Below, one piece after another: positions 16,108 to 24,763 of a DNA stretch of 40,263 nt. A program made the translations under genes and the position numbers. How positions within the stretch are numbered: position 1 is the first letter of the stretch; each line of letters begins with the position of its first letter. The notes below the pieces were generated by a model, which was not told the origin of the DNA, did no database searches, and was given only the letters and a program-made list of their open reading frames with translations. This DNA is from Gemmatimonas sp. (GTDB lineage: Bacteria > Gemmatimonadota > Gemmatimonadetes > Gemmatimonadales > Gemmatimonadaceae), in assembly GCA_011390885.1 (NCBI GenBank), contig JAABRO010000026.1:1-40263 (forward strand). The letters run 5' to 3'.

Positions 16108-16919
16108 GTCTCTTCGAGGCCATCGTGCTCGGGCTCGTGCAGGGACTCACGGAGTTCCTGCCGGTGAGCAGTTCCGCCCACCTCGCGCTCGCGCCGTGGC
16201 TGCTCGGTTGGCGCGATCCGGGGCTCGCCTTCGACGTGGCGCTGCATCTCGGCACGCTCGTGGCGGTCGCGTGGTACTTTCGGCGCGACTGGATCGAGCT
16301 GGCGCAGTCGGCCGTGCGCCTGCTGCAGACGCGCCGCGTCGAGACGCCGGCGGAGCGGCGCGTGCTCCTGCTCATCGCCGCGACGATTCCGGCAGGCGTG
16401 GGAGGCGTGCTGCTCAAGGACTACGCCGAGACGGTCTTTCGGCACCCGGCGGTCATGGCGACCACGCTCATCCTGCTCGGGGTGATTCTGTGGATCGTCG
16501 ATCGCGTCGCGGGGCAGTCGCGCACGATCGACCGGCTCACCGCGCGCGACGCGTGGCTCATCGGGCTGGCCCAGGTGTGCGCTCTCGTGCCCGGCGTCTC
16601 CCGGTCGGGGTCCACGATGACGGCCGGCCGTGCCCTCGGGCTCGAACGCGGGGCGGCGGCGCGCTTCAGCTTTCTCATGAGCTTTCCGATCATCACGGCC
16701 GCCGTGGTTTTGAAGCTGCCGGAAGTGCTGCGCGACTCGGGCGCGATCGGCCCGCTCGCTGCCGGCATCGCCGCCGCCGCCGTGAGCAGCTGGCTCGCCA
16801 TCACCGTGCTCCTGCGCTTCGTGAGCCGGCACAGCTTCGGCGTGTTCGCCGCGTACCGCATTGCGCTCGGCGTGGTGGTCTTCGCGCTGCTCGCGTGGCG
16901 CGGCGCGCCGGGCGCATGA
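16104..16919 (+). CDS. uppP: Undecaprenyl-diphosphatase
   Basis: UppP (BacA) removes a phosphate from undecaprenyl diphosphate and so recycles the lipid carrier for peptidoglycan and other envelope polymers. The two signature regions are intact: the Glu-rich QGLTEFLPVSSSAHL near residues 14-28 and LVPGVSRSGSTMTAGR around 160-175. The protein is hydrophobic throughout, 271 residues, with about eight membrane segments, as normal. The ATG overlaps the bshA stop, and the stop overlaps birA. The same activity underlies bacitracin tolerance in other bacteria. Confidence 0.96.
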   Translation: MSLFEAIVLGLVQGLTEFLPVSSSAHLALAPWLLGWRDPGLAFDVALHLGTLVAVAWYFRRDWIELAQSAVRLLQTRRVETPAERRVLLLIAATIPAGVGGVLLKDYAETVFRHPAVMATTLILLGVILWIVDRVAGQSRTIDRLTARDAWLIGLAQVCALVPGVSRSGSTMTAGRALGLERGAAARFSFLMSFPIITAAVVLKLPEVLRDSGAIGPLAAGIAAAAVSSWLAITVLLRFVSRHSFGVFAAYRIALGVVVFALLAWRGAPGA

Positions 16920-17737
16920 GCGTCGGGCACGTGAGCGTGGGCACCGCGCTGCTCGACGGGCAGCCGCTCGACCTCGGGGCGTCGCGCATCGCGGGGTTCC
17001 TGCATGAGCGCGAGGTCACGTCCACCATGGACGTTGCGCATCGACTGGCGGCCGACGGGGCGTCCGCGGGCACCGTCGTCGTGGCCGATGTGCAGACCGC
17101 TGGTCGTGGGCGTGGTGGCAACGCCTGGGTCTCCGAGGCGGGCGACGGCCTGTGGTTCACGCTGCTCGAGCGCAACGTGTCCGCCACTGCGCTCGCGGTG
17201 CTCTCGCTGCGGGCAGGGCTGGCGATCGCGCGCGTCGTCGCGCCGTGGTGTGACGACCGCGTCGGTCTCAAGTGGCCGAACGATGTGCTCGTGCTCCCGA
17301 GCGACCACGCCGACGCGCCCACCGCGTCACTGCGGAAGCTGGCGGGCGTGCTGGTCGAGGCGCGCTGGCGCGAGGGGGAACTCGACTGGGTGGCCATCGG
17401 CCTCGGGGTGAACCTGCGTGAGCCCGCGCGCGCGCTGCCGGGGCGACAGGCGGCTGCGCTGCGCGACGGCGCCGGGCGCGCCATGCTCCTCTCGGCCCTC
17501 GTGCCGGCACTGCGCGCGGCGGCGGCTGACGCGCAGGAGCTGCGTGCCGCGGAGCTGCGCGAGTGGGCGGCGCGCGACGTGATGCGCGGGCGCGCCTGCG
17601 TGGCGCCCGCGATGGGGGTGGTGCAGGGCATTGCCGCCGACGGGGCGCTGCGCATTGCCACGGGTGCGGCGGGCACGGAGGTGGTCAGCTGCCGAAGCGG
17701 GTCGTTGGTTCTCTCGGAGGAGGTCAGGGCATGCTGA
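16916..17737 (+). CDS. birA: Biotin--[acetyl-CoA-carboxylase] ligase
   Basis: This enzyme attaches biotin to the carboxyl carrier protein. The ligase core has VTSTMDVA, the biotinoyl-AMP loop TAGRGRGGNAWVS, KWPNDVLV and IGLGVNLR, with a C-terminal SH3-like cap (MGVVQGIAADGALRI). There is no N-terminal DNA-binding domain, so it is the monofunctional class and not a biotin repressor. The 273-residue length includes about 25 residues before the core. The ATG at 16916 overlaps uppP by 4 nt. The 3' end overlaps coaX by 7 nt, a pairing (birA-coaX) that is common in bacteria. Confidence 0.95.
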   Translation: MSVGHVSVGTALLDGQPLDLGASRIAGFLHEREVTSTMDVAHRLAADGASAGTVVVADVQTAGRGRGGNAWVSEAGDGLWFTLLERNVSATALAVLSLRAGLAIARVVAPWCDDRVGLKWPNDVLVLPSDHADAPTASLRKLAGVLVEARWREGELDWVAIGLGVNLREPARALPGRQAAALRDGAGRAMLLSALVPALRAAAADAQELRAAELREWAARDVMRGRACVAPAMGVVQGIAADGALRIATGAAGTEVVSCRSGSLVLSEEVRAC

Positions 17738-18516
17738 TCGTGTTCGATGTCGGCAACAGCGAAACCACGGTCGGGCTGTACGACCGCGAGCATCTCGCGG
17801 CGCACTGGCGGCTGACCACCGAGGCGGGACGCACCGCCGACGAGTACGGGCTATTGCTGCTCGGCCTGCTCCAGTCGGTGGGGATCGCGCCGTCCGCGGT
17901 CTCGGGCGCAGCCATCGGCTCCGTGGTGCCACCGATCACCGGGCCGCTCGGTGAGGCATGTCGGCGCTACCTCGATGCGGTCCCGGTGCTCGTGGACGCG
18001 CGCGCGCCGCTGCCGATCACGGTGGCGGTCGACGAGCCGCTCACCGTCGGCGCCGATCGGCTCATCAACACGCTGGCGGCGAGTCGGCTCTACGCGCGCG
18101 ACACGATCTGCGTGGACCTCGGCACGGCCACGACCTTCGACTGCATCACGGCCGATGGCGTGTTTCTCGGTGGCGTGATCATGCCGGGTGTCCGCACGTC
18201 CGCGGAGACGCTCACGCGGCGCACGTCGAAGCTGCCGGCCACGGAGATCGTCCCGCCGCTGCGTGTCATCGGCACGCGCACGGAAGAGTGCATCCGGGCC
18301 GGCGTCCTCTTCGGCGCCGCCGACGGGATAGACGGCATCGTGCGCCGCATCAAGGCCGAGTGGCCGCGCGACGAGGAGCCACTCGTGGTGGCCACGGGTG
18401 GCCTCGCCGAGGTGCTGCACCCGTTCTGCACCACCTTCGACATCGTCGCACCGTACCTCACGCTCGATGGCCTGCGCATGGCGTTCGCCCTGCTGCGCGG
18501 CGAGCGTCGACCATGA
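17731..18516 (+). CDS. coaX: Type III pantothenate kinase
   Basis: CoaX phosphorylates pantothenate, the first step of coenzyme A synthesis. The ASKHA-fold motifs are all visible: DVGNSETTVGLY at the N-terminus, VGADRLINTLAA in the middle, and DLGTATTFDCI with FLGGVIMPGV afterwards. The 261-residue length is normal. The ATG at 17731 lies in the last codons of birA and is preceded by a strong Shine-Dalgarno, GGAGGAGGT (17717-17725). The TGA overlaps the start of the PAS-domain gene. Confidence 0.96.
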   Translation: MLIVFDVGNSETTVGLYDREHLAAHWRLTTEAGRTADEYGLLLLGLLQSVGIAPSAVSGAAIGSVVPPITGPLGEACRRYLDAVPVLVDARAPLPITVAVDEPLTVGADRLINTLAASRLYARDTICVDLGTATTFDCITADGVFLGGVIMPGVRTSAETLTRRTSKLPATEIVPPLRVIGTRTEECIRAGVLFGAADGIDGIVRRIKAEWPRDEEPLVVATGGLAEVLHPFCTTFDIVAPYLTLDGLRMAFALLRGERRP

Positions 18517-19130
18517 CGCCGCACACACTGCCGAACGAGGCCGACCTGCCGCCCGAGGATCGCTTCTTCGAGGTGGCCATCGACCTGCTCTGCCTGCTCG
18601 GATTCGATGGCCACTTCAAGCGACTGAACCCGGCCTGGGAGCGCACGCTCGGCTTCACACGTCAGGAGTTGATGGCCAGGCCGTTCTTCGAGTTCGTGCA
18701 CCCCGATGATCGGGAGCGCACGCTGGCGCAGAATCGGCATGTGCGGGCGGGCGGGCAGGCGCTTGCGTTCGAGAACCGCTACCGGTGCAAGGACGGCAGC
18801 TTTCGCTGGTTCCTGTGGAACGCCACGCCGGTCGCGGAGGAGCAGACGATCTACTCCGTGGCGCGCGACATCACACCGCGCAAGGAAGCAGAGGCGGAAC
18901 GGGAGCGGCTCGTGCACGAGCTGCAGCAGGCGCTGGCGGAAGTGGACGAACTCCGGGCGATCCTGCCGATCTGCTCGTACTGCCGGCACATTCGCGACGA
19001 CGCGAACTTCTGGCAGTCGCTGGAGCACTACGTCGGGCGGCACCTGAACGCGCAGTTCAGCCATGCCATCTGCCCGTCGTGCATGGAGAGCCGTGTGGAG
19101 CCGTCCCTCCGGGCGCTCGGCGCGGACTGA
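18513..19130 (+). CDS. PAS-domain protein with C-terminal double CxxC module
   Basis: The 205-residue product has one PAS domain (about 15-122: LNPAWERTLGFTRQELMARP, FVHPDDRERT, YRCKDGSFRWFLW, YSVARDITPRK). A coiled-coil helix follows (123-150), then a cysteine module, LPICSYCRHIRDD (Cys154, Cys157) ... FSHAICPSCMES (Cys187, Cys190). I have seen this cysteine ending on PAS and receiver proteins of many bacteria; four cysteines in two CxxC pairs suggest a metal site or a redox switch. No kinase, cyclase or DNA-binding output is present, and no transmembrane segment. It is the last gene of the thirteen-gene run, ATGA-overlapping coaX, just before the groESL control region. Confidence 0.85.
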   Translation: MTPHTLPNEADLPPEDRFFEVAIDLLCLLGFDGHFKRLNPAWERTLGFTRQELMARPFFEFVHPDDRERTLAQNRHVRAGGQALAFENRYRCKDGSFRWFLWNATPVAEEQTIYSVARDITPRKEAEAERERLVHELQQALAEVDELRAILPICSYCRHIRDDANFWQSLEHYVGRHLNAQFSHAICPSCMESRVEPSLRALGAD

Positions 19131-19160
19131 TCCGGGCCACGATGCCGGGATCGCCCGGAT
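19130..19160 (+). other. Hairpin at the end of the thirteen-gene run
   Basis: ATCCGGGC (19130-19137) and GCCCGGAT (19153-19160) form an 8-bp stem with a 15-nt loop that itself can pair (GAT/ATC). It begins on the last base of the PAS gene's stop. There is no T-run after it, so if it ends transcription it does so without the classical U-tract. Confidence 0.35.
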
Positions 19161-19168
19161 TCGCCTCA

Positions 19169-19257
19169 CTGCCATTTCGGCTCTTGGGTGTGTCGTATTG
19201 ACGCATTTCGCTGCCGTTTCGACAGCGCGAATCGTGGCTAAATTGTTGCCATTGTTG
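19169..19257 (+). repeat. Direct repeats upstream of the groES promoter
   Basis: CTGCCATTTCG (19169-19179) and CTGCCGTTTCG (19211-19221) differ at one base and start 42 bp apart, about four helical turns. A second pair, ATTGTTG (19242-19248 and 19251-19257), is spaced 9 bp. The stretch is AT-richer than its surroundings and holds no gene. It may carry activator sites or an upstream element for groESL; chance is possible. Confidence 0.3.
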
Positions 19258-19291
19258 TGTTTGCGATGGCAGCGGACTGGTCGGATCCCGC

Positions 19292-19320
19292 TTGACGCAC
19301 ACGGGCGCCCCGACTAAAAT
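19292..19320 (+). promoter_or_regulatory. groESL promoter, vegetative sigma type
   Basis: TTGACG (19292-19297), a 17-nt spacer and TAAAAT (19315-19320), five of six at each box. This is the best promoter in the window. Transcription should start near 19327, immediately before the CIRCE element, so a bound repressor would block the polymerase. Confidence 0.85.
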
Positions 19321-19329
19321 CAAGCATGG

Positions 19330-19356
19330 TTAGCACTCGCATGCGGTGAGTGCTAA
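19330..19356 (+). promoter_or_regulatory. CIRCE operator (HrcA binding site)
   Basis: TTAGCACTC (19330-19338), nine bases, GAGTGCTAA (19348-19356): an exact match to the CIRCE consensus. HrcA binding here represses groESL until heat or misfolded protein titrates the repressor through GroEL. hrcA itself is not in the window. Confidence 0.97.
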
Positions 19357-19408
19357 TCGAGTGCCGTCAGACGATTCATCCCTGACTCACCCTTTGGAGG
19401 CGTACCCT

Positions 19409-19711
19409 ATGACCACCCAGAGTGCCGCGAAGGTCGCGCCGCTCGCCGACCGCGTCGTCGTCAAGCCGCTCGAAGAAGCGGAGCAGATGCGCGGTGGCCT
19501 GTATATCCCCGACACCGCCAAGGAAAAGCCGCAGCAGGGCGAAGTGGTGGCGGTCGGACCGGGCCGGTTCGAGAAGGACCAGCGTGTGCCGATGGACGTG
19601 AAGGTCGGCGACAAGGTCCTGTACGGCAAGTACAGCGGCACCGAGGTCACGCTCGACGGGAATCAGTACCTGATCCTGCGCGAGTCCGACGTCCTCGCCG
19701 TCATCAACTAA
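19409..19711 (+). CDS. groES: Co-chaperonin GroES (Hsp10)
   Basis: GroES forms the heptameric lid of the GroEL folding chamber. The 100-residue protein has [20 protein letters not shown], the mobile loop region, [20 protein letters not shown], and [12 protein letters not shown] ... [11 protein letters not shown] at the end. The ATG at 19409 has a strong Shine-Dalgarno (GGAGG, 19396-19400) 8 nt upstream. It is under the promoter at 19292-19320 and the CIRCE operator, and is followed after 27 nt by groEL. Confidence 0.98.
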   Translation: MTTQSAAKVAPLADRVVVKPLEEAEQMRGGLYIPDTAKEKPQQGEVVAVGPGRFEKDQRVPMDVKVGDKVLYGKYSGTEVTLDGNQYLILRESDVLAVIN

Positions 19712-19738
19712 GCGTACCCCTCACCCGACTCAGCAACC

Positions 19739-21373
<1,635 letters not shown>

Positions 21374-21396
21374 GCCCAGTCGCTTGCCGAAACAGG

Positions 21397-21424
21397 AAGG
21401 GGCGCCCCGTACGGGGCGCCCCTT
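21397..21424 (+). terminator. Terminator after groEL, probably bidirectional
   Basis: A perfect 14-bp palindrome (arms 21397-21410 and 21411-21424) with a GC-rich stem flanked by AA on the left and TT on the right. It lies between the converging ends of groEL and the carbonic anhydrase gene and can serve both. The central bases must open to form the loop, and the T-run is short. Confidence 0.8.
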
Positions 21425-21452
21425 CTTGCGTTGCGGGTCGCGATGCCGCGGA

Positions 21453-22130
21453 TCAGGTCGCGGGCGCGGCGTCGTGGATGAGCTCGCTCACGTAGCTCTT
21501 CACTGGCTGGCCGTGTGCGGCGGCGACCGTCTCCGCATCACAGAGCCCCGACACGAGTGGACGCAGCAGGCCGTCGTGCACGTCGTACACCATCCCGTGA
21601 ATGATCGGCCGCTTGCCGCGCGCCCACGCCCGCTGAATGATCGGCGTGCGCGCGAGCTGGAAGACCTGCTTCACCACGTTGAGCTCCACCAGGCGATCCT
21701 CCCGCGACTGGTCGTCGGGGAGCGCGGCGAGCTCGTCGGCATGCCGCATGCGCACTTCGCGCACCACGTGCAGCCAATGGTCGATGAGCCCGTGCCCCAT
21801 GTCCTGCATGGCCGCCTTCACGCCACCGCAGCCGTAGTGGCCGCTGATCACGATGTGGCGCACATCGAGCACCTCGACCGCGTACTCGATCACGGTGAGC
21901 GTGTTCAGGTCGCTCGGGTGCACCTGGTTGGCGATGTTGCGGTGCATCAGCACCTCGCCCGGCTTGGTGCCGGTGATCGCCTCGTTCGGGATGCGCGAGT
22001 CGTGGCCGCCGATGAACAGGAAGTGCGGCTCCTGTCGCGCGGAGCGCCGCTCGAAGTACTCCGGGTCCGCCTCGCGCATCGAGTCGGCCCAGCGACGGTT
22101 GTTCTCGAAGAGTTGCTGGAACAGCTGCAT
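21453..22130 (-). CDS. Beta-carbonic anhydrase homologue lacking the first zinc cysteine
   Basis: The 225-residue protein aligns along its whole length with E. coli Can, in the same numbering. It has HRNIAN at 63-68, the zinc pair His98 and Cys101 in SGHYGCGG, and VYDVHDGLLRPL at the end. Beta-carbonic anhydrases normally hold zinc with Cys42, His98 and Cys101, and Asp44-Arg46 gate the fourth site. Here the CSDSR box reads GHDSR: residue 42 is Gly and residue 43 is His, while Asp44 and Arg46 are kept. It may be inactive, or His43 may replace the cysteine. It follows the SulP transporter gene by 3 nt, and its Shine-Dalgarno (GGAGG) sits in the last codons of that gene. Bicarbonate handling together with SulP is the obvious inference. 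Confidence 0.9.
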   Translation of the reverse strand: MQLFQQLFENNRRWADSMREADPEYFERRSARQEPHFLFIGGHDSRIPNEAITGTKPGEVLMHRNIANQVHPSDLNTLTVIEYAVEVLDVRHIVISGHYGCGGVKAAMQDMGHGLIDHWLHVVREVRMRHADELAALPDDQSREDRLVELNVVKQVFQLARTPIIQRAWARGKRPIIHGMVYDVHDGLLRPLVSGLCDAETVAAAHGQPVKSYVSELIHDAAPAT

Positions 22131-22133
22131 GCG

Positions 22134-23822
22134 TCAGTGTCCGCCGGAGGAAGAGGCCGTCGGCGCGGGCACGCCGACCAGCCGGTAGTCGATGCCGCGC
22201 AACTCCGCCGTCTTGCTGAAGTCGTGCAGGATCTCGAGCACGTCGTGGTCGAAGCGCTTCGTGTTGCGACCGTCGATTTCGATGCGCGCGCCGGTGGGCA
22301 GCGCGTCGAGTGTGCGCTCGATGTTCGCCTTGCTGAGGAAGGTGGCCTGGTCGGGCAGCTGGAACCGCTGCAGCACGGCGTCCGGCGGGCTCACGCGGTT
22401 GAGGGCCGGCTGGCGGAGGTACTCCGACAGGATGAAGAACAGGCCCACGAGCATGCCCACCGCGATGCCGATCAGCAGGTCGGTCAACACGATCGCGACC
22501 ACCGTGACGGCGAACGGGATGAACTGCTGCAGCCCCAGCCGGTACGTCGAGCGCCACAGGGCCGGCGAGGCCAGCTTGTAGCCCGTGTGCAGCAGGATCG
22601 CGGCCAGTGCCGCCAGCGGGATGTAGTTCAGCAGCGCCGGAATCGTGAGCACGGCCACGAGCAGCAGCACGCCGTGCGTGATCCCCGACCAGCGCGTGCG
22701 GGCGCCCGAATCGATGTTCGCGGCGGAGCGCACGATGACGCCCGTGACGGGCAGGCCGCCCACGAATCCGCACATCGTGTTGCCGATCCCCTGCGCGAGC
22801 AGTTCACGGTTCGTGTCCGACTCCCGCTTGAACGGATCGAGCTTGTCGGTGGCCTCGAGGCTGAGCAGCGTCTCGAGGCTGGCCACGATCGCGATGGTCA
22901 CGCCGAGCCGCCAGGTCTCGGGGTTGGCGAGTGCGGAGAGATCGGGGAAGACGAAGAAGTTGAGCAGGTCGCGCGCGCTCTCGGCCACCGGCAGCTGCAC
23001 GAGGTGCGTGTCGCGGATCGCCCACGCCGGCGCGATCACGCCGAACAGCTCGTTGAGCCCGATCCCGGTGAGCACCACGACGAGCGGCGCCGGCATCAGC
23101 TTGAGCTTCTTGAGCGCCGGCACCTTGGGCCACAGCACGAGGATCGCCAGCGCGAGCACGCAGATCAGCGCGGCCCCCGGCTGGATCTGCTGCAGCGCCT
23201 CAGGCAGCGCACTGAACGTGTTCGAGCCGTCCGGCTGCAGGAACGCCTCGTCACCCTCGAAGTCCTTGTCGTAGCCCACCGCGTGCGGCAGCTGCTTCAG
23301 GATGAGGATCACACCGATCCCCGCGAGCATCCCGCGAATGACCGCCGACGGGAAGTAGTAGCCGATCACGCCCGCCCGAATGATGCTGAGCACGATCTGC
23401 AGCAGGCCACCGATGATCGTCGCCGTCAAAAACGCAGAGAACGAGCCGAGGGCCGTGACGCCGGCGAGCACGATGGCCGTCAGACCGGCGGCCGGTCCGC
23501 TCACCATGAGTTGCGAATCGGAGAGCAGGCCCACCACGATGCCGCCAATCACACCGGCCAGGAGGCCCGCGGACAGCGGCGCTCCGGAAGCGAGGGCGAT
23601 GCCGAGGCAGAGCGGCAGCGCTACCAGCACCACCACGATCGAGGCCGGCAGGTCGAAGCGCCAGCTGTCCTTGAACGACGGGGTCTGGTGATTGGTCTGG
23701 GACGGCCCGTGCGGCGTGCGCTCGCCCCCCGGCGTCGGACTCGACGGCCCCGACCCCGATGGTCCGGGGGAGCGGGGCCGGCCTCGACGAGGCGGGACCG
23801 AGATCGTGGATGTATCGAGCAT
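22134..23822 (-). CDS. SulP-family anion transporter (probable bicarbonate or sulfate)
   Basis: This 562-residue membrane protein has the SulP core: WRFDLPASIVVVLVALPLCL, GLLAGVIGGIVVGLLSDSQL, VSGPAAGLTAIV and ATDKLDPFKRESDTNREL with GNTMCGFVGGLPVTGVIVRS. About a dozen hydrophobic segments are followed by a C-terminal STAS-like domain (about 490-555). The first 50 residues are an unusual Pro/Ser/Gly-rich, low-complexity extension. SulP proteins carry sulfate, bicarbonate or other anions; the carbonic anhydrase gene 3 nt downstream points to bicarbonate. The ATG is preceded by GGAG about 9 nt away. The 102 nt upstream, before the WalJ-like gene's end, shows no clear promoter. Confidence 0.92.
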   Translation of the reverse strand: MLDTSTISVPPRRGRPRSPGPSGSGPSSPTPGGERTPHGPSQTNHQTPSFKDSWRFDLPASIVVVLVALPLCLGIALASGAPLSAGLLAGVIGGIVVGLLSDSQLMVSGPAAGLTAIVLAGVTALGSFSAFLTATIIGGLLQIVLSIIRAGVIGYYFPSAVIRGMLAGIGVILILKQLPHAVGYDKDFEGDEAFLQPDGSNTFSALPEALQQIQPGAALICVLALAILVLWPKVPALKKLKLMPAPLVVVLTGIGLNELFGVIAPAWAIRDTHLVQLPVAESARDLLNFFVFPDLSALANPETWRLGVTIAIVASLETLLSLEATDKLDPFKRESDTNRELLAQGIGNTMCGFVGGLPVTGVIVRSAANIDSGARTRWSGITHGVLLLVAVLTIPALLNYIPLAALAAILLHTGYKLASPALWRSTYRLGLQQFIPFAVTVVAIVLTDLLIGIAVGMLVGLFFILSEYLRQPALNRVSPPDAVLQRFQLPDQATFLSKANIERTLDALPTGARIEIDGRNTKRFDHDVLEILHDFSKTAELRGIDYRLVGVPAPTASSSGGH

Positions 23823-23924
23823 GCGGAACGCTCCGTCTGGCGATCAGGAAAGGCGATGCGGAAAGGTAACCGCCGGCACAGACGACGGCCCGCGAGCGGA
23901 TGGCTCCGCCAACCGCCACCGCGG

Positions 23925-24752
23925 CTAGAGCAAGAGCTCCAGCTGGTCGAGCGTGCGCGAACGGCGCGAGAGGCTGTCGACAGGACCCAGCGGTGTTCGC
24001 TGACTCGCAGCGCGCACATGATCGCGCGCCGGCTCGCCAGCGCGTCCACAGCGTCGCAGGATGTCTCGTACCGTGCCTACGGCCAGGGCGGGCGAATTGT
24101 TGGTCTCGCTCAAGTGGGCGAGAATCACGCCCCGTAACCCGCGATGCGCGCAGCGCGCCACCAACTCGGCCGCGGCCTGGTTCGACAGGTGCCCGCGCGG
24201 CCCGAGGATGCGCTGCTTGAGCGGCCACGGGTACGGACCGGCCGTGAGCTGCGCCACGTCGTGGTTGGCCTCGACCACCAGCAGGTCGAGTCCGCGAAAG
24301 GCGTCGGGGAGCGCGTCGGGGACATGGCCGAGGTCGAGCGCGATGCCGACGCGCGCGCCGGAGCGCCGCTCCTCGAGCACCAGGGCGGCGCAGTCGGCAG
24401 CGTCGTGCGGGACGGCAACCGAGCGCCCCGTCAGGTCGCCGATGCTCCACGCGTCGCCGTGCGCGAACGCGCGCACGGGCACCAGCGGCGTGGGAAGCGC
24501 CGACAGCGTGCCGGCCGTCGCGTGCAGCGGCCAGCCCCACCGCGCGCACGCCTCGAGCGCACCGCTCGCGTGGTCCACATGCTCGTGCGTGAGCACCACG
24601 CCGGTGATCGACTCGGGCGCATAATCGGCGGCGCGCAGGCGCGCGGCGATCGTTCGGGGCCCGAACCCCACATCCACGAGCACTCGCGTCGCGCCGGCAT
24701 CCACGAGGATCGCGTTGCCGCGGCTCCCGGAGCCGAGCACGGTGACGCGCAT
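23925..24752 (-). CDS. MBL-fold metallo-hydrolase, WalJ/YycJ-like
   Basis: The 275-residue protein begins MRVTVLGSGSRGNAILVDAG, as YycJ/WalJ proteins do, and has the metallo-beta-lactamase motif THEHVDH around residue 55. Further ligands are AVPHDA, GHLSNQAA near residue 187 and ILAHLSETNN near 212. YycJ is linked to coordination of cell wall and DNA metabolism in Bacillus, and a 5'-exonuclease activity has been described for the family. The C-terminal 50 residues, after RDILRRCG, are arginine-rich and divergent. It lies 11 nt downstream of the GlmU-like gene, in the same direction. Confidence 0.85.
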   Translation of the reverse strand: MRVTVLGSGSRGNAILVDAGATRVLVDVGFGPRTIAARLRAADYAPESITGVVLTHEHVDHASGALEACARWGWPLHATAGTLSALPTPLVPVRAFAHGDAWSIGDLTGRSVAVPHDAADCAALVLEERRSGARVGIALDLGHVPDALPDAFRGLDLLVVEANHDVAQLTAGPYPWPLKQRILGPRGHLSNQAAAELVARCAHRGLRGVILAHLSETNNSPALAVGTVRDILRRCGRAGEPARDHVRAASQRTPLGPVDSLSRRSRTLDQLELLL

Positions 24753-24763
24753 GCCCGGGCCGC

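Noticed and set aside
21384-24137. Open frame of about 900 codons on the plus strand opposite carbonic anhydrase, SulP and walJ
   Set aside because: It lies antisense to three well-conserved genes, begins inside the groEL terminator, and its composition is that of a reversed GC-rich coding strand.
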